The notes: generated by a model not told the origin, from the sequence alone. Counted from the first letter of the stretch, positions 51,001-59,071 are shown. The stretch: 64,000 bases of DNA from DASXUX01 sp036504595 (GCA_036504595.1 DASXUX010000067.1:372001-436000); one strand, 5' to 3'. Made by a program: numbers and translations.

Positions 51001-51234
51001 GAAGGCAATCTGCGGATCGTTGAAGCGGCGCTGCCGTGGAGCGAGCTGAAAGACGTGAAAAAGCGCCTGGATGCGGGCGAGAAAGTCCGCTTCAACTTCC
51101 GCGTGAACGACAACAAAGGCCCATCGTCGGAGCTTGCCGCCAACCGGAGTTGCTCGCAGATGAATTCATACGCGATGCACAATTTCTGGGAAGGACATTG
51201 GAGCAACGAATTGGAGTTTGGGTTCGAAAAGTGA
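48082..51234 (+). CDS. Secreted glycoside hydrolase (clan GH-A-like) with C-terminal CBM9-like domain
   Basis: 1050 residues. Signal peptide about 1-23. Beta-sandwich at about 30-165, then a TIM-barrel with FALDICGWNNYPETFML and acid/base motif IELWNEPWEG (E301), nucleophile candidate E403 in VWDTESW. A middle linker region, then at about 755-1050 a CBM9/DOMON-type module (ISVDGDLKDWEK, YMAYDEQYFYFAAKIVDD). It should cleave a polysaccharide or glycoside outside the cell. Clan A is suggested by the NEP motif; the exact GH family is not settled. It is followed by another giant carbohydrate-active protein gene, so the region is a degradation locus. Confidence 0.8.
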   Translation: MNKHLLNAALVSLSLTLLSVAYAGQPEGENLNETFGYTAGPSRDFLAQQIGCSVPANVLYPKEQAEFIFQVVNQTAQPIKANGTAELLSYRTSQYPDDSFRRRFIKGEKLGTYPFSVELAAKGTAQVTIKPSVPETFGPYALVLEIEGHGRSAPTPLVRVPAAVSTGRIQFPAFALDICGWNNYPETFMLFKRIGIKAIRQEIGFEPSENTKKRLAETMKGLWDHEITLLITSAAGGPQPHKETNVRRYLNDKDELVTNPQQGDMCPVPAADESFQEWIKYLAGNYGWPKGPVNAIELWNEPWEGISISGWGADCLRYRDLFARMAQGIEEARKESAVQVLIGGCCSSMNTEDKLFCDGKDTFLKWLDFTSIHYQPMGAFPALIKEWVERKSPYGPVRVWDTESWIANSEEHVSAVLAVMRAQGQLRTAGVLHDWTYTVTPTDVIQPDGTKKKTIVAVPWANAAAIAANQQLVGERTFREILFKNGVPWVFVFNGLPAVAESGITPKAIGMNSGPSNPDDGALVIVGDIGGNTERERCHFRTVCGLKQIERVTQLRAELAALPADTPQRTREKLKRDLATAQYLDGASLTITDEQGVFRAYDYFANPIPAKDGKITIPLNISGYFLRTDGSAGSFAKLIDAVKTAKLEGYQPVELVAHDLLGRIEQKPSLRLSITNVLNRPIVGKLTVALGELSIDAPAELKLGANETRELQIPIVKGDPSPSNSYALKVAFDAGADGRASLAEDIHVNVIAKKTISVDGDLKDWEKVLPQSVSPHSATAANVTEKAWKPWEKFEEGAPKGFATAYMAYDEQYFYFAAKIVDDTPFDGGIRYANRNDDEYFYPEKAYLVEKHGNEVKRKELVWPAGVRRYSYRKDPAIPSGAGTDNVQIAFGVYEPGQNGVLANPPGTMPRFMTWQCTDYEYAFNQVGEKYGGGTEIWRLFAPGVPRKHFYPRQPKADVDGGPVTDGKLVMKREGNLRIVEAALPWSELKDVKKRLDAGEKVRFNFRVNDNKGPSSELAANRSCSQMNSYAMHNFWEGHWSNELEFGFEK

Positions 51235-51235
51235 T

Positions 51236-51270
51236 CCTAGGCTTGAGGCTCGAGTCCTGAGGCTTGAGGA
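51236..51270. repeat. Heptameric repeats GGCTTGAG between the two giant genes
   Basis: AGGCTTGAGGCTCGAGTCCT and related units, 53 bp in total between stop and next start. Confidence 0.75.
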
Positions 51271-51287
51271 GTCGCGGAGGTCGTCAG

Positions 51288-54200
51288 ATGCAAATCCGGC
51301 CTGCACATTGTTTCGCGTCACCGGGTGTATCGCTGTTGCTTCTCTCGTCTCTGCTGTCAGCGATTGCGGCAAGTTGCGGCGAAGCCCAGGCTCCTGAACC
51401 CCCGCCGGTTAACCTTCCGTACGAAATGCCGCTGTCGGGCTTCGCGGCGATCAACATTCACGACAAAGCATCGGGCAAGCTGGTGCGGCGGCTGATCGCC
51501 GAAGTGCCGCGCGAGCAGGGAAAGATCAACGAAGGCTGGGATCTGAAAGACAGCGCGGGCCAGCCGGTCGGGCCGGGCAGCTACACCTGGCACGGGATCG
51601 TGCGGCCGCCGTTCAAGCTCACGTACGAAATGTCCGTCTACAACGCGGGCATTCCGGCGTGGTTCGCTCCGCCACCGGCAAAGGGAGGCGGAAGCTGGAT
51701 CGCCGATCACACGATGGCCAGCGACGTGGCGGCTCAAAAAGAGATGATTTGGATTTCCGCGCCGTGCGCCGAAAGCGGCAATTCGATGATCGCCACCGAC
51801 CTGGACGGCGTGAAGCAGTGGGGCACGGGCATGGGCCATTTTGGTTTTGATGGTCCGCGCAAAATTGCCGCTGACGAACGCTGCGCCTACGCGGCGACGG
51901 CGAACATGCTCTTTCGCGTCGATCCCACGCGCGCGTTTGCCGCTCGGAACATTTTCATGTTTCCCAACGAAGCCGGTGTGCCGTGGCAGATGCACACAGA
52001 CATCAGCGAAGGCGCCGGCGGCTTGGCCGTGCGCGACGGCAAGCTCTACTACGCCGTGTGCACGCCGTCATCGTGGCTGAGGCCGTCGTTTGTTTCGGAC
52101 AGCATCGACACCGCTCGCTGCAAGCCGATGGGCTATCTCTACAAAGGCAAAGGCCGGCGCACCGGCCGCGACGACAAGCGCTACGACTTCTATGAGTACG
52201 ACGAGCTGATGCTGCTCTACGCGACCTTCCTGTGCGAAAAGACTCCGGCGGAAACGCCCGGCTTGCCCAACAATCCGCTCAACAGCCACGCGTCGGCGTT
52301 CTTTGGCGATGCGCCGAAGAACGGCCCGTGGCGCGGTTCGGTCGTGCTGGCCTTCAAGCAGCCGATTCCGGTCGGTTCGATATTGATTCCCGACGGCGGC
52401 ATCCAGGTGCTCGCCATGAAGCCCGACCACAAGATGCCCGACAGCAAAGGCGAGGTCGCCGACGGGCCGACGTCTGAGCCAGGCAAACTCGCGAAAGACT
52501 CGGTCGATGAAGCGGCCGACCTGATTGCAGAAGTAAAGGAGCAGGAGGGCGCCAGCAGCGAGTGGGTGCTGCTCAAGCACACCGGTGTGCCGGGCAAGCC
52601 CGCAATTGTCAACGCGCCCGAAGGCGGCCTGATGACGACGGCGCTGCGCTTCAAGACCAATCGCCTGCGCTACGGCCTGGTGATGACGCACCGTTTTGAA
52701 GACGTCGCGCCACTGGCAAAACGGCTCTTTAAGGAGGGCGCGGAGACGCCCGGCGGCGGTTGGCGTGTGGCGCGGACCGACGTAGCCGTGAACGAATGCC
52801 GTCCGGCGATGGCTGCACTGGCCTGGGAGAAAAAGCAGCAGCTTCGCGGCATTACGCTGGAAAAACCGCCGGCGGGGAACGATCACGTGCACGTGAAGAT
52901 CGCGATTGACGCGTGGGTAGCGCCGGCCTCCGTGCCGGTCCTCGAAGAAGACGCGTCATGGAAGCAGATCGCACTGCGGGATATCAACTACGCGCCGATG
53001 CTGGAGCGCATCGATTTCGGCGGCAACGTGGAGACCGCGGGCCTGCGCATCCGGTTTCTCAGCGTCGTCAAAGAGTTCGGCAAGTTCGACGCCGGCTTCA
53101 ATTCGATCACGGCGCTGCATCCCATCGGCGGCGAGGCAAAGGACTTGCCGCCCGATCTGACGCAGCGCGTGAGCGTCTTCAAGCTGCCGCCGCCAGACGA
53201 CGACAAGGCGCCGGCCACGTTCGAGCGGCATATCCCGCTTCTCAAGCCCGGCCAGCTTGCCTTCGACGCCGCCGGAACGTTGCACTGCATCAGCGACGGA
53301 CAAATTGTCACGGTTCCGCTGAAAGACGGCGAACAGAGCCGCGTGGTCGTCGCGCGCGAGAAACTGGAGCAGCCGCTGGCGCTGTCGTTTGCGCCAGACG
53401 GGTCGCTCTTCGTCACGGACAACGGGCCGAAGATCGTCAAAGTCTTCAAGCCCGTGGGGCAGGCTGTTAGCCTGCCCGCGCAGGCTGGACAGCCTGCGCC
53501 ACAGGCCGGCGCTACCTTGCTGCATTCCTTTGGCACGCCAGGTGGACTGAAGCCGGGAAAGTGGGATGCGACGAAGCTGAACTGCCCCAGCGGGCTGGCG
53601 GTCGATGCGAAAGGCCGCGCGTGGGTGGCGGATTGGTGCTGGGCGCCCAAGCGGGTGATTCGCTACGCGCCGGATGGAAAAGTCGAGAAGGAGTTCCTGG
53701 GGCCGACGCAATACGGCGGTGGCGGCACGATGGACTGCCGCGACCGGAAAGTGATCTACTACGCGGGCATGAAGTTCGTGCTCGATTGGGACGCACGCAC
53801 GTGGAAGCTCGACAGCCTGCTGGGCCAGGTTGTCGATCGCACAATCTACTGGAAGGACCGCCGATACCTGACCGCGCCTGTTCCTGGCGATGGCAAGCTC
53901 GCGATCATCGCTGAAGAAAAAGGTGACGTCGCGAAGCTGATGGTCGTCGCGGGCAGAATGTCTGAGTGGTCGGCGGTACGAGCCAGTGCCGGCTCTGTCG
54001 CGAAGCCGATGGTCGTCGCGGGTCGAATGTCCGAGTGGGCTGCGGTGCGCGAAATTCCCGAACTGCGCGAGAAGTTCGGCGCGCTTGATTTGGGCATGCA
54101 GTTCTTCGTCTGGTCGGACTTGAACGGCGACGGCAGGCCGCAAGCCGACGAAGTTCAGGTGACCCCGTGGATTGAGGAAGGCTGGTGGACCGTTGGCGAG

Positions 54201-55799
54201 GATTTGACGCTCGTCAGTCGGATGCGCCGTCTGCGGCCTGCAAAGATTCTGCCCGACGGCGTGCCGGTCTACGATGTGAAAACCGTTGAGCCCTACAACT
54301 CCAGCATCCTGCAGGGCCACAACGACAATCCGTGGGGCGACGATCAGGGCCGCATTTTCATGACCGGCGCGAAGCTGATCGGCGCTGACGGCAAGACGAT
54401 GCTTTGGGATTATCCAAACAAGTTCAATCATCATGACGGCTTTTACGCGAGCGGCTTTGGCTACAACCGGCCGCCGGGCGTGCTCAACCAGGAGCATTCG
54501 CCGATCGGGCACATCAAGGTTGGCAAGGAAGAGTATTTCATCACGAATACGGATTCGTCCGACTGGTTCTGCTATTCCAGCGACGGAATTCTCGTCGGCT
54601 GCATCATGGGCGGCCCGGCCGGCTACGGAAAGAAGGCGTGGTCGATGCCCGAATGGGAACCCGGCAAGACCGACCTGAGCGACTTGCGGCCGGGACAGGA
54701 GCATTATCAAGGCTGCGTGGTCAACACGGACGGACACGTCTACGCCATTGCCGGGCACAATCACATCAGCGTCGTGCGCGTGGACGGTTTGGAGCAGGTC
54801 CAGCGCGTGAAAGGCGAACTGACGGTCTCGCCTGAGGACATCGAAAAGACGCGGCAGTGGGCGCTGCGTGAGGCGGCTCGCGAGCAGGCCGCTCAAGCGC
54901 CGAAAATCGCCAAGATGCTGCGCAGTTCGGGCGGGCCGGAGATTGACGGCAATCTGACCGATTGGCCGGAAGACCTGTTCGTCAACATTTCGGAGACGAC
55001 GAAACAGGGCCTGCGCGAGCACCGGAACATCCTCGACGGCGCCGGCGCGCTGGCGTTCGACAGCAAGAATCTTTATGTCGCGATGCGAGTGCGCGACGAA
55101 TCGCCGCTCTGCAACAATGCCGAAGACGTGTTGACGTTGTTCAAAGGCGGCGACGCAGGCGAACTCACGCTGCGCTTCGGTGGTGGACCCGACGTCCCTG
55201 CCGGCGCGGAGGCCGGCGCCACCGCTGGCGACATTCGGTTGCTCTTTGCGAAAGTGAAAGGCAAGCCGGTGGTGGTGCTCTACAAGCCGGTCGATCCCAC
55301 GGCGCCGGCGGACAAGCACCGCGAGTTTTCGTCGCCGGTCGGGCGCCTTCGCATGGACCGCGTGGAAGTGCTCGCGTCGGCGAAAATTGCATTCGATGTG
55401 AAGAAGCTGAAAGTCGTGAGCGCTCAAGGGCAGCAGAAGAAAGATGCCAAACCGGAGCTCGACGGCACGTACTGGCACATGGAAGCGGCGATTCCCTGGC
55501 AGGCTCTCGGTGTCACGCCTCCGGAGATTGGCGCGAAGCTTGGCGGCGATTTCGGGTTTCTCGAAAGCGACGAGAACGGCACGCAGACGATTGGGCGGAA
55601 ATACTGGTCCGGCAAAACGCAAACGGTGATTTGCGATCTGCCATCCGAGGCCCGCCTGAACCCGTCGCTGTGGGGGCGCTTCGAGGTCGTCAAAGAAGAT
55701 GCCAAGTTGAAGCTGATCACGGCGAAGAAGACTCTTGATCCCGATGATCTGATCAAACCCGGCGGAGGCGCGAACGACGAGCTGAAGCTGGAGCCGTAG
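51288..55799 (+). CDS. Giant exported beta-propeller protein with FlgD-like and CBM9-like modules
   Basis: 1503 residues. ATG 51288 with GGAGG 9 nt upstream; signal peptide 1-30. A FlgD-Ig-like module (GKINEGWDLKDSAGQPVGPG, about 70-100), a long beta-rich centre with NHL/PQQ-like propeller blades (LAFDAAGTLHCISDGQIVTV, LNCPSGLAVDAKGRAWVAD), and a C-terminal CBM9-like module (GGPEIDGNLTDWPEDL, from about 1210). Three family A repeats are read in frame (52916-52940, 53454-53516, 55201-55223). A 69-nt tandem duplication at 53928-54065 encodes two copies of MVVAGRMSEW. No catalytic residues recognised, so it is a binding or sensing protein by inference. It follows the glycoside hydrolase gene. 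Confidence 0.7.
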   Translation: MQIRPAHCFASPGVSLLLLSSLLSAIAASCGEAQAPEPPPVNLPYEMPLSGFAAINIHDKASGKLVRRLIAEVPREQGKINEGWDLKDSAGQPVGPGSYTWHGIVRPPFKLTYEMSVYNAGIPAWFAPPPAKGGGSWIADHTMASDVAAQKEMIWISAPCAESGNSMIATDLDGVKQWGTGMGHFGFDGPRKIAADERCAYAATANMLFRVDPTRAFAARNIFMFPNEAGVPWQMHTDISEGAGGLAVRDGKLYYAVCTPSSWLRPSFVSDSIDTARCKPMGYLYKGKGRRTGRDDKRYDFYEYDELMLLYATFLCEKTPAETPGLPNNPLNSHASAFFGDAPKNGPWRGSVVLAFKQPIPVGSILIPDGGIQVLAMKPDHKMPDSKGEVADGPTSEPGKLAKDSVDEAADLIAEVKEQEGASSEWVLLKHTGVPGKPAIVNAPEGGLMTTALRFKTNRLRYGLVMTHRFEDVAPLAKRLFKEGAETPGGGWRVARTDVAVNECRPAMAALAWEKKQQLRGITLEKPPAGNDHVHVKIAIDAWVAPASVPVLEEDASWKQIALRDINYAPMLERIDFGGNVETAGLRIRFLSVVKEFGKFDAGFNSITALHPIGGEAKDLPPDLTQRVSVFKLPPPDDDKAPATFERHIPLLKPGQLAFDAAGTLHCISDGQIVTVPLKDGEQSRVVVAREKLEQPLALSFAPDGSLFVTDNGPKIVKVFKPVGQAVSLPAQAGQPAPQAGATLLHSFGTPGGLKPGKWDATKLNCPSGLAVDAKGRAWVADWCWAPKRVIRYAPDGKVEKEFLGPTQYGGGGTMDCRDRKVIYYAGMKFVLDWDARTWKLDSLLGQVVDRTIYWKDRRYLTAPVPGDGKLAIIAEEKGDVAKLMVVAGRMSEWSAVRASAGSVAKPMVVAGRMSEWAAVREIPELREKFGALDLGMQFFVWSDLNGDGRPQADEVQVTPWIEEGWWTVGEDLTLVSRMRRLRPAKILPDGVPVYDVKTVEPYNSSILQGHNDNPWGDDQGRIFMTGAKLIGADGKTMLWDYPNKFNHHDGFYASGFGYNRPPGVLNQEHSPIGHIKVGKEEYFITNTDSSDWFCYSSDGILVGCIMGGPAGYGKKAWSMPEWEPGKTDLSDLRPGQEHYQGCVVNTDGHVYAIAGHNHISVVRVDGLEQVQRVKGELTVSPEDIEKTRQWALREAAREQAAQAPKIAKMLRSSGGPEIDGNLTDWPEDLFVNISETTKQGLREHRNILDGAGALAFDSKNLYVAMRVRDESPLCNNAEDVLTLFKGGDAGELTLRFGGGPDVPAGAEAGATAGDIRLLFAKVKGKPVVVLYKPVDPTAPADKHREFSSPVGRLRMDRVEVLASAKIAFDVKKLKVVSAQGQQKKDAKPELDGTYWHMEAAIPWQALGVTPPEIGAKLGGDFGFLESDENGTQTIGRKYWSGKTQTVICDLPSEARLNPSLWGRFEVVKEDAKLKLITAKKTLDPDDLIKPGGGANDELKLEP
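52916..52940. repeat. Family A repeat in the giant gene (1)
   Basis: GGTAGCGCCGGCCTCCGTGC then CGGTC, read as VAPASVPV. Confidence 0.85.
53454..53516. repeat. Composite GC-rich repeat in the giant gene (2)
   Basis: GGGGCAGGCTGTTAGCCTGC palindrome, then an AGGCTGGACAGCCT palindrome, then CAGGCCGGCGCTACC; 60 bp read as VGQAVSLPAQAGQPAPQAGA. Confidence 0.85.
53928..54065. repeat. 69-nt tandem duplication in the giant gene
   Basis: Two copies start at 53928 and 53997 (GTCGCGAAGCYGATGGTCGT); they differ at several positions and keep the frame. Confidence 0.85.
55201..55223. repeat. Family A repeat in the giant gene (3)
   Basis: CCGGCGCGGAGGCCGGCGCC then ACC; read as PAGAEAGAT. Confidence 0.85.
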
Positions 55800-55869
55800 A
55801 TGGTCCCTTTGCTGAGCCGAACAGCGGAGTTCGCATCCTAAGCCAGAGTCGCGCACTAAGCCCGGTCGC

Positions 55870-55898
55870 TTGAGTCGCGGGAGAGAATGAGATATTAT
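55870..55898 (+). promoter_or_regulatory. Candidate promoter of the mntA-hepT operon
   Basis: TTGAGT (55870-55875), 17-nt spacer, TATTAT (55893-55898), 26 nt before the mntA ATG. Confidence 0.5.
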
Positions 55899-55923
55899 TC
55901 AAGCTGAGGGAGACGGTCAGGTC

Positions 55924-56214
55924 ATGAGCGTTCTGGAACTGCTTAAGAGCAAGCGCGGCGATATTCTTCGCATCGCCGCCCAGCACGGCGCGCGAAACGT
56001 TCGCCTCTTCGGCTCCGTCGTCAGAGGGGAAGATGACGAGCGCAGCGACGTGGACTTCCTGGTTGAGATGGATCGCCAGACGTCACTGATGGACCAGGCC
56101 GCGCTTTTGGTCGATCTTGAAACGCTTATTGGCCGCAAGGTTGACGTTGCATCGGAGGATTGCTTGCGGCCGAAGATCAAGGAGCGTGTGCTCCGGGAAG
56201 CCGTCGCGCTATGA
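55924..56214 (+). CDS. mntA: MntA-type nucleotidyltransferase antitoxin
   Basis: 96 residues. The minimal nucleotidyltransferase signature GSX10DXD is exact: G30-S31, then D42-V43-D44, followed by LVEMDRQTS. Known biology of this pair: MntA adds AMP to a tyrosine of HepT and thereby neutralises it. The gene overlaps hepT by 4 nt (ATGA), as in classic pairs, so one transcript and coupled translation are expected. Start ATG 55924 follows an AGGTC-type site. All needed acidic residues are present. Confidence 0.9.
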   Translation: MSVLELLKSKRGDILRIAAQHGARNVRLFGSVVRGEDDERSDVDFLVEMDRQTSLMDQAALLVDLETLIGRKVDVASEDCLRPKIKERVLREAVAL

Positions 56215-56609
56215 GAAGCGACCGAGCTTTTCTCGAAGATATCATCGAGGCCATCGCCCGCATTGAGAAATACGCCAGCAAGGGCCGCGCGGCTTTCGAC
56301 ACGGACGAACTGATTCAGAACTGGATGGTTCACCATATTCAGATCATTGGTGAGGCAACTGGGAAGATCAGTGACGCTCTAAAGGCTCAGCACCCCGAGG
56401 TGCCGTGGGCTGTCATCAAAGCCATGCGCAACGTCCTCGTTCACTTCTATTTCGGCATCAATCTGGAGAAGGTCTGGAAGACAGTTGTCGAAGACCTGCC
56501 AGTACTTAAAGCGCAAATCAACGCGGTTGTGCTGACAATGCCTGCGCCTGAGGCGCTATCAAGCGCGGCGCCTCCAGCGGAAGTTCGAGACAAAGAACCG
56601 AATCCGTAA
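56211..56609 (+). CDS. hepT: HepT-type HEPN ribonuclease toxin
   Basis: 132 residues, DUF86/HEPN fold. Catalytic motif RX4HXY is R73-x4-H78-F-Y80 (MRNVLVHFYFG), so the RNase and AMPylation-target residues are in place. Cleaves RNA when not AMPylated by MntA. The C-terminal tail is a proline/alanine-rich extension of about 22 residues (PAPEALSSAAPP) beyond the family core. ATG 56211 overlaps the mntA stop. Confidence 0.9.
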   Translation: MRSDRAFLEDIIEAIARIEKYASKGRAAFDTDELIQNWMVHHIQIIGEATGKISDALKAQHPEVPWAVIKAMRNVLVHFYFGINLEKVWKTVVEDLPVLKAQINAVVLTMPAPEALSSAAPPAEVRDKEPNP

Positions 56610-56780
56610 GCGCCGGCAGGTTTTAGCGTCTTGTCAAAAGCTGGCGGGACCGGTAAATTATTGGCCTTCGAAATGTGCGTGGGGCGCGGAAGGGTTTCGC
56701 GAGGCAGGCTTGTCTAGTTAATGAAGCTGTCCGCCACTCAAGACGCCCCGGCGGCTGGAATGCAGGTTGGAGACGATGCC

Positions 56781-57182
56781 ATGGCAATCGACGTGAGGCT
56801 CCTGTGCAGCGAATGCTCCCTGATCCGGGACGTTCGCATCAAGGAAGATCACAAGGAACTCATGTGCCCGCTTTGCGGCCGGCGCCTGCAAAATCTGACG
56901 GAAGAGGAACTGAAGGAAGTCGAGCAAGTTCAGAAGAAACAGCAGCTTTGCAGTTTTGTCGCCATCGCGTTTTTCGTTCTGGCGACGGTGTGCGCGATCA
57001 TGTGGGCCGTGAATGGCTGCCCCGTTTCGGGAATGCAATACCAGCCGGATGGCAAACTGGTCGCGGCCATCGGCGACATCAAACCCAATGACATGCTGCT
57101 GATCGGCGGCGGCGCGTGCGCGCTGGTGGGGATCGTGCTGGCGGCGATGGCCTCGCGCAAACGGTTCGTGGTCGAGTTCTAA
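56781..57182 (+). CDS. Zinc-ribbon membrane protein
   Basis: 133 residues. Zinc ribbon at the N-terminus (LCSECSL and LMCPLCGRR, two CxxC pairs), coiled-coil (EEELKEVEQVQKKQQ), and two membrane helices (SFVAIAFFVLATVCAIMWAV and IGGGACALVGIVLAAMA). ATG 56781 chosen (GGAG 8 nt upstream); 56721 and 56760 are in-frame alternatives. No function assigned; a small membrane-anchored zinc sensor is conceivable. Followed by a clear terminator. Confidence 0.65.
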   Translation: MAIDVRLLCSECSLIRDVRIKEDHKELMCPLCGRRLQNLTEEELKEVEQVQKKQQLCSFVAIAFFVLATVCAIMWAVNGCPVSGMQYQPDGKLVAAIGDIKPNDMLLIGGGACALVGIVLAAMASRKRFVVEF

Positions 57183-57208
57183 GTCGCCTTCAAGAAAAGA
57201 ACGGTGTA

Positions 57209-57238
57209 AAGCTGGAAGAGAAGTCTTCCAGCTTTTTT
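57209..57238 (+). terminator. Rho-independent terminator
   Basis: AAGCTGGAAGA and TCTTCCAGCTT form an 11-bp perfect stem with a 4-nt loop, followed by four more T (six T in a row including the stem end). Ends the upstream zinc-ribbon gene transcript. Confidence 0.9.
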
Positions 57239-57248
57239 GTTGATTGCA

Positions 57249-57280
57249 TGAACCGCAGAGGCGCGAAGACGCAAAGGAAG
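57249..57280. repeat. Family D repeat (copy 4)
   Basis: TGAACCGCAGAGGCGCGAAG then ACGCAAAGGAAG. Its AAAGGAAG end serves as the apparent ribosome site for the next gene. Confidence 0.85.
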
Positions 57281-57284
57281 AGAA

Positions 57285-58283
57285 TTGTCTAAGAGCGTCC
57301 TAATCACGGACTTTATCGCCGCTGGAGATGCGCTGGAGCCGGAGCGCAAGATTCTGGGCGACGTGGCCAGCGTGCAGACGATCGATGCGCACACAAATGA
57401 GGAACTCATTGGCCGAATCGAAGACGCGGACGCGATCATTCTGTATCACTTGATCTCCATGACGGCTCCGCTGATCGAGCGCCTGCGCCACTGCAAATTG
57501 ATCGTTCGGGCCGGCGTGGGTTACGACAATGTGGACTGTGCGGCCGCGCGCGCGCGGGGGATTCAGGTCGCGAATATTCCCGATTACGGTACCGAGGAGG
57601 TCGCGGACTCGGCGCTCGGCCTGCTGCTGGCGCTGACGCGCGGCGTGAACCTGCTCAACAGCCGCATGCGCGCTCAGCGCGGGCCGTGGATGTATCACCT
57701 GGCCAAGCCGCTGCACCGGTTGCGCGGGCGCGTGCTCGGCATCGTGGGACTGGGACGCATCGGCACGGCGATGGCTTTGCGCGGCAAAGCTTTGGGCATG
57801 GATGTTCTTTTCTATGATCCGTACAAGCCCGACGGCTTTGACAAGGCGCTGGGCGTTCGGCGGGCGGAGTCTCTCGGCCAGTTGCTGGGACAGTCGTTCG
57901 CGGTGAGCCTGCATTGTCCGTTGACGGCCGAGACGCGCGGATTCATCGACGCCGCGGCCATTGCGCGAATGCCGAGAGGTTCGTACCTGATCAACACGGC
58001 TCGCGGCGCGGTCGTGAACACCGCGGCGATCCCGGACGCGATCGCTTCGGGGCAGCTTGCCGGCGCGGGGTTGGATGTGCTGGAGATCGAGCCGCCGCCG
58101 GCCAACGATCCGCTGATGCGCGCCTGGCGCGACCCGGAGCACCCGGCGCACGAAAAAGTGATCGTTACGCCGCATGCGGCGTTCTATTGCGAAGAAGGAT
58201 TGATGGAAATTCGCGTGAAGAGCGCGGAGGCGTGCCGGCGCGCGCTGCTGGGGCAGACGCTGCGCAACGTCGTGAATGAGTGA
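57285..58283 (+). CDS. CtBP-type D-2-hydroxyacid dehydrogenase
   Basis: 332 residues, TTG start at 57285 with AAAGGAAGAG upstream. Rossmann NAD motif GIVGLGRIGTAM, catalytic R in NTARGAVV, E in DVLEIEPPP and H in TPHAAFY are all present; the ERVxGVGYDNVDCAAA block is typical of the C-terminal-binding-protein group. It interconverts 2-oxo and D-2-hydroxy acids with NAD(H). The start lies directly after a dispersed repeat that provides the ribosome site. The next gene starts within 35 nt. Substrate unknown. Confidence 0.9.
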   Translation: MSKSVLITDFIAAGDALEPERKILGDVASVQTIDAHTNEELIGRIEDADAIILYHLISMTAPLIERLRHCKLIVRAGVGYDNVDCAAARARGIQVANIPDYGTEEVADSALGLLLALTRGVNLLNSRMRAQRGPWMYHLAKPLHRLRGRVLGIVGLGRIGTAMALRGKALGMDVLFYDPYKPDGFDKALGVRRAESLGQLLGQSFAVSLHCPLTAETRGFIDAAAIARMPRGSYLINTARGAVVNTAAIPDAIASGQLAGAGLDVLEIEPPPANDPLMRAWRDPEHPAHEKVIVTPHAAFYCEEGLMEIRVKSAEACRRALLGQTLRNVVNE

Positions 58284-58284
58284 C

Positions 58285-58302
58285 GCAATCCAGGAGGATT
58301 GC
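58285..58302. repeat. Family C palindrome (copy 3)
   Basis: GCAATCC-AGGA-GGATTGC, at the junction of the dehydrogenase stop and the glycosyltransferase start. Confidence 0.85.
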
Positions 58303-58317
58303 GCTACTGGAGGGGCA

Positions 58318-59043
58318 GTGGCTGAGATCGATATTTCTCTCGTGGCGCCCGTGTACAACGAACGGGAGTGCATCGCCGACTTCGTGGCTGAAGCCGACCG
58401 CGAACTGAAGAAACTCGGACGGCCGTACGAGATCGTGTGCGCGGACGATGGTTCGACGGACGACACGCGCGAGATTCTCGTGGGGCTAAAGCCCAGCTAT
58501 CCGAATCTGCGGATCATTCGTTTACTGAAGAACCAGGGACAATCGGGTGCTTTTGAGGCTGGGATCGAAGCGGCTCGTGGCGAATATATCGTGCTGATCG
58601 ATGCGGATCTGCAAAACGATCCGGCCGACATTGGCAAGCTCATTGCGGCGCTGGAAGGTCCGGGAGAACCGGCGTGCGCGGCTGGGCGGCGCGCGAACCG
58701 GCAGGACAATTTTGTGCGGCGCGTGTCATCAAAAATCGCCAATACTGTGCGGATTTGGATCACGGGCGATCCGATCCGCGATATCGGCTGCAGTTTGAAA
58801 GCGTTTCGTTACGAATACGCAAAGCGGATGAAGCTTTTCAAGGGAATGCACCGCTTTTTTACGACGCTGGTTCGCATGCAGGGCGGCACGGTTGTCGAGA
58901 TTGATGTGAACCACCGGCCTCGGGCAAAAGGGACGCCGAAATATGGACAGGGCCTGGGGCGGACGTTTACGGCTCTGCGGGATGCATTTGCGGTCCGCTG
59001 GATGCAAAGGCGCTGCTTGAAATACGATATTGAGGAACTATAG
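58318..59043 (+). CDS. GT2 glycosyltransferase (dolichyl/undecaprenyl-phosphate-mannose synthase type)
   Basis: 241 residues from GTG 58318, preferred for GGAGGGG 4 nt upstream; an ATG at 58276 (longer by 14 residues) would be read through the family C repeat and has no ribosome site. GT-A fold with VYNERECIADF, ADDGSTDD (nucleotide-sugar binding), VLIDADLQNDP (metal-binding DxD-type) and the DIGCSLKAF motif. It would transfer a sugar to a polyprenyl phosphate. It is followed 28 nt later by a LAB_N membrane protein, a pair often found together in lipid-linked sugar synthesis. Confidence 0.9.
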   Translation: MAEIDISLVAPVYNERECIADFVAEADRELKKLGRPYEIVCADDGSTDDTREILVGLKPSYPNLRIIRLLKNQGQSGAFEAGIEAARGEYIVLIDADLQNDPADIGKLIAALEGPGEPACAAGRRANRQDNFVRRVSSKIANTVRIWITGDPIRDIGCSLKAFRYEYAKRMKLFKGMHRFFTTLVRMQGGTVVEIDVNHRPRAKGTPKYGQGLGRTFTALRDAFAVRWMQRRCLKYDIEEL

Positions 59044-59071
59044 TGGCTGGCTGCTATCTTGGGGAGGGGTG

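Noticed and set aside
52956..55856. A 966-residue open frame on the minus strand opposite the giant secreted gene
   Set aside because: It is the antisense shadow of a GC-rich real gene: no ribosome site, no domain, and its composition is that of a reverse-frame reading. Similar long antisense frames at 2263-3915, 5150-6541, 8416-10500 and 20489-22000 are rejected for the same reason.
57285..58283. Phosphoglycerate dehydrogenase SerA as the specific name
   Set aside because: The sequence fits the CtBP-like branch of D-2-hydroxyacid dehydrogenases; substrate-specific residues and C-terminal ACT domain of SerA are not present.
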